Below are positions 6,652 to 13,861 of a stretch of 13,861 bases of DNA, piece after piece (position 1 is the first letter of the stretch; each line of letters opens with the position of its first letter). This stretch comes from Candidatus Zixiibacteriota bacterium (GTDB taxonomy: Bacteria; Zixibacteria; MSB-5A5; SM1-73): NCBI GenBank assembly GCA_023129805.1, contig JAGMBK010000039.1:1-13861 (forward strand), written 5' to 3'. The notes under the pieces were generated by a model. It ran no database searches and had not been told where the DNA came from. It worked only from the letters and a program-made list of their open reading frames with translations. Both the position numbers and the translations under genes were made by a program.

Positions 6652-6792
6652 TTAGTAAAATCCTTCTAATTCTTTAAGGTATTGAGGTGCAATTACATAG
6701 GCTTCCTGATCCGTTTTGTCTGGGTTTTTGCTCCCCGATATGCCCTGAATAACCCTATCCATTTCTTGTTTAGATACCTGTTCACTCATCAT
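6652..6792 (-). CDS. Small hypothetical protein, 46 residues
   Basis: An ATG at 6792 (a second ATG follows at once, 6789) opens a 46-residue frame ending in TAA at 6652. The product starts MMSEQVSKQEMDRVIQG, has an acidic, polar, likely helical middle (KNPDKTDQEAY), and ends in APQYLKELEGFY. There is no signal peptide, membrane segment or cysteine. A stop codon (TGA) lies in frame a few codons upstream, so it is not the tail of a longer gene. Only a weak purine stretch (GAAGAAGC) precedes the start. The balanced amino-acid composition looks like true coding sequence, unlike the repeat-filled DNA around it. I do not recognise the family and assign no function. Confidence 0.5.
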   Translation of the reverse strand: MMSEQVSKQEMDRVIQGISGSKNPDKTDQEAYVIAPQYLKELEGFY

Positions 6793-6875
6793 TTTTTCGC
6801 TTCTTCAGAACTCGCAGGGCGGATAGGCTACCCGCCAGAATCTCCGATTTTTTTCAAAAGCGATCGAAAAAAGAC

Positions 6876-6903
6876 TTGACAAAGAAAAATCGATGAATAA
6901 ATT
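6876..6903 (+). promoter_or_regulatory. Promoter of the pyrRBC operon
   Basis: TTGACA (6876-6881) is a perfect -35 element. After 16 bases comes TAAATT (6898-6903), matching the -10 consensus at four of six positions. Transcription from about 6910 would place the whole PyrR-binding stem-loop and terminator in the leader, as attenuation requires. Confidence 0.6.
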
Positions 6904-6919
6904 GGGGTTAAAACAAAGA

Positions 6920-6952
6920 CCTTTTAATCTAGTTCTGTGAAGCTAGAAAAGG
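6920..6952 (+). promoter_or_regulatory. PyrR-binding RNA element (anti-antiterminator)
   Basis: The stem CCTTT...AAAGG (6920-6924 with 6948-6952) continues, past an internal AA, into TCTAG/CTAGA (6928-6932 with 6943-6947), closing on the loop TTCTGTGAAG. A stem with internal purines capped by a UCnnGUGAnG-like loop is the known PyrR-binding motif of pyr leaders. Its place between promoter and terminator upstream of pyrR supports it. UMP-bound PyrR should stabilise this fold and so permit the terminator. A candidate competing pairing is GTGAG (6952-6956) with CTCAC (6991-6995); I could not resolve a full antiterminator by eye. Confidence 0.8.
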
Positions 6953-6982
6953 TGAGATGAAAATAACAGAATCTGAAATATC

Positions 6983-7615
<633 letters not shown>

Positions 7616-7645
7616 GAACAGTTAACTATGATTGGCGGAGGATGG

Positions 7646-8578
7646 ATGAAACTGAAAAGTAGACATCTGCTGGGGTTGGAGGGGATGAGCAGAAAGGAGA
7701 TAAATCTGATTCTGGACACGGCGGAGACGTTTAAGGAGATCCTGTCCCGTCCTATAAGGATCGTTCCCACGCTGAGAGGCGTTACCGTGGTAAATTTATT
7801 TTATGAAGCCTCCACCCGCACCCGCATCTCCTTTGAGCTCGCGGAGAAACGGCTTTCTGCAGAGGTGGTTAATTTTTCTGCAGCTATCTCCAGTGCCCAA
7901 AAAGGAGAAACTTTGAAAGACACGGTGCAAAATATCGAAGCCATGAAGACCGACATGGTGGTGGTGCGGCATCAAGCCTCCGGGGTTCCCTATTTTTTGA
8001 CCCAATGCCTGGACTCTTCCATAATCAATGCCGGAGACGGGGCACATGAACATCCCACCCAGGGACTTTTAGATCTTTTTACCATTCGAGAGAAATATAA
8101 AAAAATTAAAGGCTTGAAAGTGGTTATAGTGGGAGATATAAAATACAGTCGGGTGGCAAGATCGGACATCTGGGGATTTTCCATCATGGGAGCGGATATA
8201 TCCGTGTGCGGACCCACCACCTTGTTACCTGTGGAAATCGAGAAGATGGGGATGAAAGTATACACTGATCTGGATAAAGCTCTGGAGGGTACGGACGTGG
8301 TCATTGTTTTGAGAATACAACTGGAAAGACAAAGAGGTGGACTTTTGCCCTCGCTCCGGGAGTATACCAACAAATTCGGAATCACTAAAGAGAAACTAAA
8401 AAGATTGAATGAAAATTTCACCATCATGCATCCGGGACCCATTAACCGAGGGGTGGAGATCACCCCGGAGGTGGCAGATGGTCCCCATTCGGTGATCCTG
8501 GATCAGGTGACCAATGGAGTGGCGGTAAGAATGGCGGTGCTTTACCTCTTAAGCGGAGGGGAGGGAAAAGTTGAATAA
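7646..8578 (+). CDS. pyrB: Aspartate carbamoyltransferase catalytic subunit
   Basis: The 310-residue chain has the carbamoyl-phosphate loop STRTR (56-60) in FYEASTRTRISFE, the mobile-loop region SAQKGET (83-89, Lys86), HPTQ (136-139) and the aspartate-domain segment GDIKYSRVARS, plus HPGPINRG near the C-terminus. It joins carbamoyl phosphate and aspartate, the committed step of pyrimidine synthesis, as a cytoplasmic trimer. No pyrI regulatory subunit is nearby, which fits control by PyrR attenuation and perhaps association with DHOase. I chose the ATG at 7646 behind GGAGG (7637-7641); an ATG at 7628 would add six residues but has no better ribosome site. The end overlaps pyrC by eight bases. 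Confidence 0.95.
   Translation: MKLKSRHLLGLEGMSRKEINLILDTAETFKEILSRPIRIVPTLRGVTVVNLFYEASTRTRISFELAEKRLSAEVVNFSAAISSAQKGETLKDTVQNIEAMKTDMVVVRHQASGVPYFLTQCLDSSIINAGDGAHEHPTQGLLDLFTIREKYKKIKGLKVVIVGDIKYSRVARSDIWGFSIMGADISVCGPTTLLPVEIEKMGMKVYTDLDKALEGTDVVIVLRIQLERQRGGLLPSLREYTNKFGITKEKLKRLNENFTIMHPGPINRGVEITPEVADGPHSVILDQVTNGVAVRMAVLYLLSGGEGKVE
8555..8565 (+). promoter_or_regulatory. Ribosome binding site fixing the TTG start of pyrC
   Basis: GGAGGGGAGGG lies within the end of pyrB, five bases before the TTG at 8571. It supports a coupled TTG start and means that the unusual PyrC N-terminus is translated. Confidence 0.7.
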
Positions 8579-9938
8579 ATCAGAAGAATTGAAAATCCCG
8601 TCTCCCGCCTACGACGGGATTTCTAAACAGGCGGGAGAAGAAAAAAAGGAATCTGGTTCGGATTTCGATCTTGCCATCATAGGCGGCAGGGTAATCGATC
8701 CGGAGACTAAAATGGATCGGATCGCCGATGTTTTCATCCGGGATGGAGTGATCAAAAGTATAGAGAAATCCAAGGGCAAACTCAAAGCAAGGGAAATAAT
8801 TGACGCCAAAGGGAAGATAGTTGTGCCCGGCTTGATAGATATACACACTCACTTAAGAGAGCCGGGAAGGGAGGATGAGGAGACCATATATACAGGCTCA
8901 TGTGCCGCAGTAGCTGGCGGTTTTACCTCCATCTGTTGTATGCCCAACACCCAACCCCCCATTGATAATCAGGAGACGGTAAAATTCATTTACCAAAAGG
9001 CAAAAGACGCTAAATGTAAGATATACTGCGTGGGGTGTATAACCAAAGGACAGAAAGGGGAGGAGCTTACCGAGATCTATGATCTGGTTCGCTCTGGGGT
9101 GGTGGCTATCTCTGATGATGGGTTGCCGGTTACCAATTCCCATGTTTTGAGAAATGCCTTAGAATATAGTCGTATGTTTAACCTTCCGGTGGTATCTCAC
9201 TGTGAGGATTTGAACCTGTCCGCCGGAGGGGTTATGCACGAAGGTTTTGTCTCCACCACTCTGGGAATGTGTGGGATTCCCTCCATCGCTGAGGAAACAA
9301 TGGTCGCCCGTGATATAGAATTGGCAGAGTTCACTAAGGCAAAAATTCATATTGCACATGTCTCCACCGAAGGATCGGTCGATTTGATTCGTCAAGCCAA
9401 AAAGAAGGGGATAAAGGTCACCTGCGAAGCCACTCCTCACCATTTTACCTTAACCCATGAGATAATAAGAACGTTCGATACCAATGCCAAGGTAAATCCA
9501 CCTTTGAGGACAAAGAGGGATGTGGAGGCGATAAAAAAAGGGCTAAAGGATGGCACCATCGATTGCATCGCCACCGATCATGCTCCTCATTCGATTGAAG
9601 AGAAGGAAGTGGAGTTCGATTCCGCCCCGTTCGGCATGGTGGGGCTGGAGACGGCTTTAGGATTGGTGGTCACCGAGCTAGTCAACAAAAAGGTTTTATC
9701 TTGGACTCAAACCATAGCCAAAATGACTGTCAATCCTGCAAGAATTCTGAACCTTAAAGGTGGAACCATAAAGAAAAATTCTTCAGCCGACATCACCATC
9801 ATAGACCCTAAAGCCTCCTGGACTGTCGATCCATCCAAATTCCAATCCAAATCGAAGAACTCCCCGTTTGGCGGAAGAAAGCTTCAGGGAAAGGTTTGCT
9901 GCACCATAGTGGATGGGAAAGTGGTGTATGAAGGGTAG
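8571..9938 (+). CDS. pyrC: Dihydroorotase, type I
   Basis: The 455-residue amidohydrolase has the metal-site motifs of type I DHOase: HTHLREPG (92-99, His92/His94), ISDDG (180-184, Asp182/183 region), SHCED (209-213), IAHVST (261-266, His263) and ATDHAPH (334-340, Asp336). MPNTQPP (124-130) is also typical. It closes carbamoyl-aspartate to dihydroorotate. The start is TTG behind a strong ribosome site inside pyrB. Family homology should begin only near residue 32 (FDLAIIGGRVIDP); residues 9-23 are encoded by an inserted palindromic repeat, giving an N-terminus roughly 30 residues longer than usual. Type I DHOases often associate with PyrB, so the extra tail would sit near that interface. It is the last gene of pyrRBC. 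Confidence 0.95.
   Translation: MNKSEELKIPSPAYDGISKQAGEEKKESGSDFDLAIIGGRVIDPETKMDRIADVFIRDGVIKSIEKSKGKLKAREIIDAKGKIVVPGLIDIHTHLREPGREDEETIYTGSCAAVAGGFTSICCMPNTQPPIDNQETVKFIYQKAKDAKCKIYCVGCITKGQKGEELTEIYDLVRSGVVAISDDGLPVTNSHVLRNALEYSRMFNLPVVSHCEDLNLSAGGVMHEGFVSTTLGMCGIPSIAEETMVARDIELAEFTKAKIHIAHVSTEGSVDLIRQAKKKGIKVTCEATPHHFTLTHEIIRTFDTNAKVNPPLRTKRDVEAIKKGLKDGTIDCIATDHAPHSIEEKEVEFDSAPFGMVGLETALGLVVTELVNKKVLSWTQTIAKMTVNPARILNLKGGTIKKNSSADITIIDPKASWTVDPSKFQSKSKNSPFGGRKLQGKVCCTIVDGKVVYEG
8593..8637. repeat. Interlocked inverted repeats inside the 5' end of pyrC
   Basis: Two inverted pairs overlap in the order a-b-a'-b': AAATCCCGTC (8593-8602) with GACGGGATTT (8613-8622), and CTCCCGCCT (8602-8610) with AGGCGGGAG (8629-8637). 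They cannot both form as simple hairpins; they would be alternatives or a pseudoknot. The element is in frame and codes for PyrC residues about 9-23. Confidence 0.7.
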
Positions 9939-9953
9939 TATTTCTGTCCGAAA

Positions 9954-10057
9954 GTCCCCAAATGGGGACATTTCTGACCTACGAATAGTTTAACTTGCTT
10001 AAGGTTGGTCTTCTTGACCAACCGTGAGTTATCCCGTTGGTGAGAAACACCAACGGG
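9954..10057. repeat. Three hairpins in the pyrC/pyrD convergent junction
   Basis: GTCCCC-AAAT-GGGGAC (9954-9969), GGTTGGTC-TTCTT-GACCAACC (10003-10023) and CCCGTTGGTG-AGAAA-CACCAACGGG (10033-10057) are all perfect stems of 6, 8 and 10 bp. None has a T-tract on either strand. They fill the 134-base gap between two converging operons and may act as bidirectional stops or 3'-end protectors. The third is a copy of the repeat at 1340-1362. Confidence 0.65.
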
Positions 10058-10072
10058 AAGCTGAGTGCGGTG

Positions 10073-10996
10073 TCAGCAGGTGTTCAGCTTTCCCACAATA
10101 TCAGTGATTTTTTTTATCCTGTTTTTCCTTAAGTATCCGTTCAATCCGTTGACAATTTTAACAGATGTCTGCGGGTCGACGAAACTTGCGGTTCCTATCT
10201 GGATCATGCAGGCACCGGCTAAGAAAAATTCCAAAGCATCCTGCGTGTTCATGATCCCCCCAATCCCAATTACGGGCAGATTTATCGCCTTTGCCACCTT
10301 CCACACCATTGCCAGAGCCACAGGTTTTATGGCAGGACCGGAAAGCCCACCGGTTACGTTTCCCAAGATCGGTTTCCTTTCCTCCACATCAATTGCCATT
10401 CCAATCAGGGTGTTGATCAGAGAGACCGCATCTGCACCAGCCTCCTGAACCGCACAAGCGACCTCCACGATGTCTGTCACATTGGGGGAAAGCTTGGCAA
10501 TTATGGGATATGAAGTATGGTCTTTGATTTGCTTTATACACGCATGTGCTGATTCGGGCTTTGCGCCAAATGCCAAACCACCTTCCTTCACATTAGGGCA
10601 GGAGATGTTTATCTCCAGCAGGTCGATTCCCTTACACCGGTTCAGCCTCTTGACCACCTCAACATACTCCTTTATGGCGCTCCCTGCCACATTAACGATT
10701 ATTCGGGTCTCAAGCCTTCTCAAAAAGGGAAGTTTTTCCTTGATAAACCTGTTCACTCCCACATTAGCCAGACCAATGGCATTAAGCATTCCACATGGGG
10801 TCTCGACTGTTCGGGGAGGTGGATTTCCCTCTCTGGGGCTTAAAGTTATGGATTTGGTGATGATGCCGCCAAGTTTGGAAAGATCGATCAAAGCATCGTA
10901 TTCCTCACCGTAACCGAAAGTGCCGGATGCCACCAGAACCGGATTGGAAAATCTCACTTTGGCAATTTTGACCGAAAGATCAGGTTTTTGTCTCAA
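10073..10996 (-). CDS. pyrD: Dihydroorotate dehydrogenase, class 1B catalytic subunit
   Basis: The 307-residue protein has the class 1 features: VASGTFGYGEEY (22-33), TKSIT (47-51, Lys48), the NAIGLANVG segment (72-80), the catalytic cysteine in NISCPN (130-135, Cys133) and the FMN-phosphate region GIGGI...AGACMIQIGTA. Cysteine, rather than serine, as the base and the adjacent pyrK identify class 1B, which passes electrons through PyrK to NAD. It is cytoplasmic and yields orotate. The start is TTG at 10996 behind GGGGAG (11007-11002). It is last in the TPR - pyrK - pyrD unit but is separated from pyrK by 155 bases, a long gap with two hairpins. Confidence 0.94.
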   Translation of the reverse strand: MRQKPDLSVKIAKVRFSNPVLVASGTFGYGEEYDALIDLSKLGGIITKSITLSPREGNPPPRTVETPCGMLNAIGLANVGVNRFIKEKLPFLRRLETRIIVNVAGSAIKEYVEVVKRLNRCKGIDLLEINISCPNVKEGGLAFGAKPESAHACIKQIKDHTSYPIIAKLSPNVTDIVEVACAVQEAGADAVSLINTLIGMAIDVEERKPILGNVTGGLSGPAIKPVALAMVWKVAKAINLPVIGIGGIMNTQDALEFFLAGACMIQIGTASFVDPQTSVKIVNGLNGYLRKNRIKKITDIVGKLNTC

Positions 10997-11151
10997 ATCG
11001 ACTCCCCGAAGAAATCTGAGGTTACACGACTTCAGCTATAAAAAGCCTTGAGAAGTCAAATCTCAAGATGGTGTATATGAATTGCTAATGGCGATAGCAA
11101 GATATTCTATCTTTCTTTTTCAAGTTTATTTTTTCTAAAGTTCAAAAGAGC
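10997..11151 (-). other. AT-rich pyrK-pyrD gap with terminator-like hairpin and pyrD ribosome site
   Basis: On the minus strand CTTGAGA (11067-11061) pairs with TCTCAAG (11053-11047) over a 7-base loop and is followed by GCTTTTTA, a weak terminator-like pattern. A second small hairpin pairs TTGCTA with TAGCAA near 11082-11100. The pyrD ribosome site GGGGAG is at 11007-11002. I see no PyrR-type loop and no convincing promoter. Confidence 0.5.
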
Positions 11152-11949
11152 TCATTCCCAATTTACCTCTCTGGCATCAAACACCGGCCCATCCACACAG
11201 ATTCTTTGGTAAGTTCCGTTTTTTTGTTTGACCACGCATCCCCAGCAAGCCCCCACCCCACATGCCATGTGTGTCTCCAGGGAAATCTGGCAAGAAAGGT
11301 TCAATCTTTTGGCTATCTCTGACATCCTTTTCAGCATCATCTGAGGTCCACAGGAATAAACGGCAAGCTTTTTATGATCATAATTTCTTCTCTTTATCTC
11401 TTTAAGGAAAACTTCGGTGACCAAACCTTTCCTTCCCACACTGCCATCATCTGTGGTCATTATAAATCTGGCTCCCATGCTTTTTACCTTTTCAGTATAC
11501 AAAAGCTCGTCTTTGTCTTTAGCACCTAAAAAAAAGGTTAATTTGTTTGGGTGGATTCTTCTGATTAGATGGGCAAAAAGAAACCACAAGGGAGCTATTC
11601 CCATTCCTCCTGCCACCAGCATGATTTCCTTCCCTTTTTTAGGAAAGGAGAAGCTATTGCCGATTGGTCCCAGGATATCAAGTGTATCGCCCGGGGATTT
11701 CCTTGACAAAATCTCAGTCCCCTTTCCCACAACTTTGAATAATATGTCGAAGCTTTTTTTATTCCTTTCTACACTGTGAATGCTAAATGCCCTTCGTAGA
11801 AGAGGATGATCATTTGAACTGACTTTTATATGGACGAAATTCCCTGGCTTTGCTTTTTTGGAAATAATAGAAGATGAAAGGGTAAGCTTAAAGATCTTTT
11901 CTTGAAGGTTTTCTTTGGACAACACAGAAGTTAAAAACTGATAGACCAT
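11152..11949 (-). CDS. pyrK: Dihydroorotate dehydrogenase electron-transfer subunit
   Basis: The 265-residue protein follows the ferredoxin-reductase plan of PyrK: an FAD-binding RRAFSIHS motif (52-59), a nucleotide-binding GGMGIAP loop (114-120), a YSCGPQMML segment (198-206), and a C-terminal [2Fe-2S] cluster set Cys230, Cys235, Cys238 and Cys251 (C-x4-C-x2-C-x12-C). It carries electrons from PyrD's FMN through the iron-sulphur cluster and FAD to NAD. The ATG is only seven bases after the stop of the TPR gene, so the two are very probably cotranscribed; its own ribosome site is poor, which suggests coupling. pyrD follows after 155 bases. Confidence 0.94.
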   Translation of the reverse strand: MVYQFLTSVLSKENLQEKIFKLTLSSSIISKKAKPGNFVHIKVSSNDHPLLRRAFSIHSVERNKKSFDILFKVVGKGTEILSRKSPGDTLDILGPIGNSFSFPKKGKEIMLVAGGMGIAPLWFLFAHLIRRIHPNKLTFFLGAKDKDELLYTEKVKSMGARFIMTTDDGSVGRKGLVTEVFLKEIKRRNYDHKKLAVYSCGPQMMLKRMSEIAKRLNLSCQISLETHMACGVGACWGCVVKQKNGTYQRICVDGPVFDAREVNWE

Positions 11950-11956
11950 GTTAATC

Positions 11957-13861
11957 CTACCACTTATCCGGTTCGATGGTTGGGTCTATGTGCGAATCCT
12001 CATCCAGTTTTGGTGGCTTCACCTCCACTGTATATATAAACCACTCGCCTAATTGCATCGGATCAATCTTTTCCAGATCGAAGGTGGTGTTTAAAACCGC
12101 CTCCCTTGCCGCCTCATCTATCCACATGTTTTCCAGTGAATTCACCACCTCTGCGTCGCTTACGGTTCCATCTAAGTCAATTCTGATCTTGAGTACCACC
12201 GCCCCTTTTATGCCGGAAAGGATCTCTGACTCTGGATACACAAACTCCCCCCTTTTCAGTGGTATAGGAGCTTTCGGTATCTGGGGTCCGGAGGTGTCGG
12301 GCTCAGCTATCATGGTTGTATCCTTTTCCTCCTCTTCCTGAAGAGTAGTATCTACAGATGGTGGAGGAAGGGTTGGCCGGGCTCTTTGGGAAAGACCCAA
12401 TTTTATCCGGGCTCCCTCTGCATATTCTGACCCTGGATACTCATCTATCACGCTTTGATAAGCTAAAACCACGGTGCTATCGCCCGGATTGGCAAAATAC
12501 TCGATTGCCCAAGCTCTGGCATAAGCGGATTTGCTGGCATACAGGCTCTGAGGAAATTCCTCCATTATCAGACCATACAAAGCCAAAGCAGAATCAACCT
12601 GATTCTCCTCAAAAAGAAGCCTTTCCGCCTCCTGATAAACCTTCTCTACATTCAGCGCATCAAAAGAGTAGAGCCATGCATCCAAAAACTCCAAAGCCAG
12701 CTTCCGATAATCCGATTGGGGATACTCATTCAGAATTCTTTTATACATCCCTGCGGCTTCGGCAGAGTCATCTTTTACATTCTCCAGAATCCAGGCGGCA
12801 GCGTAAAGTGATTTGACAGCGTATTCGGATTGAGGAAACTGGTCCACCAAAGCCAGATACTCAGCTAAGGCTGAATCGGGCTGATTCATCTGGGTAAGAT
12901 ATAGTTCACCCAGCAAAAATAAGGCTTTGCTGGACTTATCCGTCTCCTCATCCGAGAGCTCCTTTTGATACTTCTCAATTTTAGAAATATTTGCACTTTT
13001 AGCCAGTGCCTCCTTAGCTGTCTCTGATCGAGGGTTTTGACCCTTACAGCTTTCATACATCTCTTTGGCTTGCCCCAGATCACCAAACTTATCCTGATAT
13101 ATCTGTGCTAGTTGGAAATAGGCTTTTGCCGACTCCTCCGTCTTGGGATAGTCTTCTATTACCTGATAGAATTCTTCCATGGAAAGGGAAAGCTCATCCA
13201 AGAAATAATACCCCTGGGCAATCTTCAGCTTAATCGAAGGGAGCTTGGCAGAGAATCTCTCATCCTCCGACAGCTCAACATAAATCTCCATCCCCTTCTG
13301 ATGGTCTCCTAAAACATACCAGCATTCGCCCTCTCTAAATTTCGAGTCGAACAAAAGATCCGGAGTGGGGTGGCGTTCTTCCACCCCGGCAAATGACTCC
13401 TTGGCATTAGTATAATCTTTTTTCAGCCAGAAACACTCTCCTATGTGGAACTGGGTTATGGCGGAGAGGGTGTCGGGATCAAATTGATTTAGGGTCTTCT
13501 CATAATAGGTTATTGCATCAGCATACTCTTTTCTTTGAAAATAAATCTCTCCTATCATAAAGGAGACCTCTCCTTTTCTTTTCTTTTTCACCTTTTCCGA
13601 CTCAATCAGGTTCCTTAGCAAGCTTATGGCTTCTATTTCCTCACCGGAATAGTAGCAGCACATGCTTATATAGTAGCGCGAATCATTTACCAGCTTGCTT
13701 TTGGGGAAGCTGGCCACAAGCTCTTCAAATTTTCTTTTCGCCTTTACATATTCCTCCATGTTGAAGTAGGCTCTTCCGATCAGGAACAAAGCATCATCTG
13801 CCCACTTGCTCTTAGGATGGAAGGTCAAAACCTTGGAGGCTTTCTTTATGGCATTTTCGTA
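11957..13861 (-). CDS. TPR-repeat protein with C-terminal TonB-like domain, 5' end cut by window
   Basis: The frame is open to the window edge, so the N-terminus is missing; 634 residues are visible. About the first 475 form repeated helix pairs of the TPR type seen in BamD/YbgF-like proteins, each with an alternating pattern such as ALFLIGRAYFNMEEYVKAK and repeated FPKS/YPQS/FPQS turns. A Pro/Glu/Thr-rich linker (TLPPPSVDTTLQEEEEKDTT) follows, then about 90 residues ending in a TonB C-terminal-like fold (YPESEILSGIKGAVVLKIRI, then DGTVSDAEVVNS, and WFIYTVEV near the end). This suggests a periplasmic or outer-membrane-associated scaffold. Whether it has a lipoprotein signal or membrane anchor cannot be seen here. 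It is the first visible gene of the unit with pyrK and pyrD. The function is unknown. Confidence 0.8.
   Translation of the reverse strand, partial: YENAIKKASKVLTFHPKSKWADDALFLIGRAYFNMEEYVKAKRKFEELVASFPKSKLVNDSRYYISMCCYYSGEEIEAISLLRNLIESEKVKKKRKGEVSFMIGEIYFQRKEYADAITYYEKTLNQFDPDTLSAITQFHIGECFWLKKDYTNAKESFAGVEERHPTPDLLFDSKFREGECWYVLGDHQKGMEIYVELSEDERFSAKLPSIKLKIAQGYYFLDELSLSMEEFYQVIEDYPKTEESAKAYFQLAQIYQDKFGDLGQAKEMYESCKGQNPRSETAKEALAKSANISKIEKYQKELSDEETDKSSKALFLLGELYLTQMNQPDSALAEYLALVDQFPQSEYAVKSLYAAAWILENVKDDSAEAAGMYKRILNEYPQSDYRKLALEFLDAWLYSFDALNVEKVYQEAERLLFEENQVDSALALYGLIMEEFPQSLYASKSAYARAWAIEYFANPGDSTVVLAYQSVIDEYPGSEYAEGARIKLGLSQRARPTLPPPSVDTTLQEEEEKDTTMIAEPDTSGPQIPKAPIPLKRGEFVYPESEILSGIKGAVVLKIRIDLDGTVSDAEVVNSLENMWIDEAAREAVLNTTFDLEKIDPMQLGEWFIYTVEVKPPKLDEDSHIDPTIEPDKW

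Noticed and set aside
6682..6879. A 65-codon plus-strand frame in the pyr upstream region
   Set aside because: It is antisense to the better-looking 46-residue minus-strand frame and has an Phe/Arg/Tyr-rich, shadow-like composition with no ribosome site.
11976..12816. Plus-strand frames opposite the TPR gene (121 and 152 codons)
   Set aside because: They are antisense shadows of a clearly coding TPR/TonB sequence and contain no domain signature.

Overview
This 13.9 kb window reads as ordinary chromosomal sequence from a Gram-negative bacterium. LpxH-type lipid A chemistry and a TPR protein with a TonB-like C-terminus point to an outer membrane. The gene style and the many short palindromic repeats suggest an uncultured lineage near the FCB / Zixibacteria-like candidate phyla; this is a judgement from general appearance, not a computed placement. 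I see no rRNA, tRNA, CRISPR array, phage gene or transposase.

Layout, left to right. (1) The 3' part of a GlcD-type FAD-linked oxidase (1-1113, +), followed by a 350-base intergenic stretch full of hairpins and dispersed repeats. (2) A patatin-like phospholipase (1468-2412, +) joined by an ATGA overlap to a short GAF-PAS sensor fragment (2409-3083, +). (3) An LpxH-like metallophosphoesterase (3212-3937, -). (4) A 510-base intergenic stretch with a 100-bp MITE-like nested palindrome, further repeats and a near-consensus promoter placed directly on the start codon of the next gene. (5) A single-chain EcfA1-EcfA2 energy-coupling ATPase (4448-6253, +) carrying a palindromic repeat in its interdomain linker and another at its C-terminus. 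(6) An 800-base region of hairpins, a 46-codon ORF on the minus strand (6652-6792), a strong minus-strand promoter with no evident gene, and then a PyrR-type attenuator. (7) pyrR-pyrB-pyrC (7051-9938, +). (8) A hairpin-rich convergent junction, then on the minus strand a gene set transcribed as TPR/TonB protein - pyrK - pyrD (13861 down to 10073).

How the genes work together: pyrB, pyrC, pyrD and pyrK cover carbamoyl-aspartate formation, ring closure and NAD-linked oxidation to orotate. The pyrRBC leader has a promoter, a recognisable PyrR-binding stem-loop, an intrinsic terminator and a strong ribosome site, so pyrRBC should be attenuated when uridine nucleotides are plentiful. pyrDK are in a separate, convergent transcription unit behind an envelope-type TPR gene. 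Three of the five pyr genes (pyrR, pyrC, pyrD) appear to start at TTG behind strong Shine-Dalgarno sequences.

The most unusual theme is the set of short palindromic elements that not only fill the gaps but also lie inside or at the ends of reading frames (EcfA linker, EcfA C-terminus, PyrC N-terminus, pyrR stop codon) without breaking them, which recalls the Rickettsia palindromic elements. I did not find a clear new multi-gene system. The orphan EcfA1-EcfA2 fusion, the possibly leaderless promoter, the small ORF with its gene-less promoter, and the in-frame palindromes are the items I would check first.
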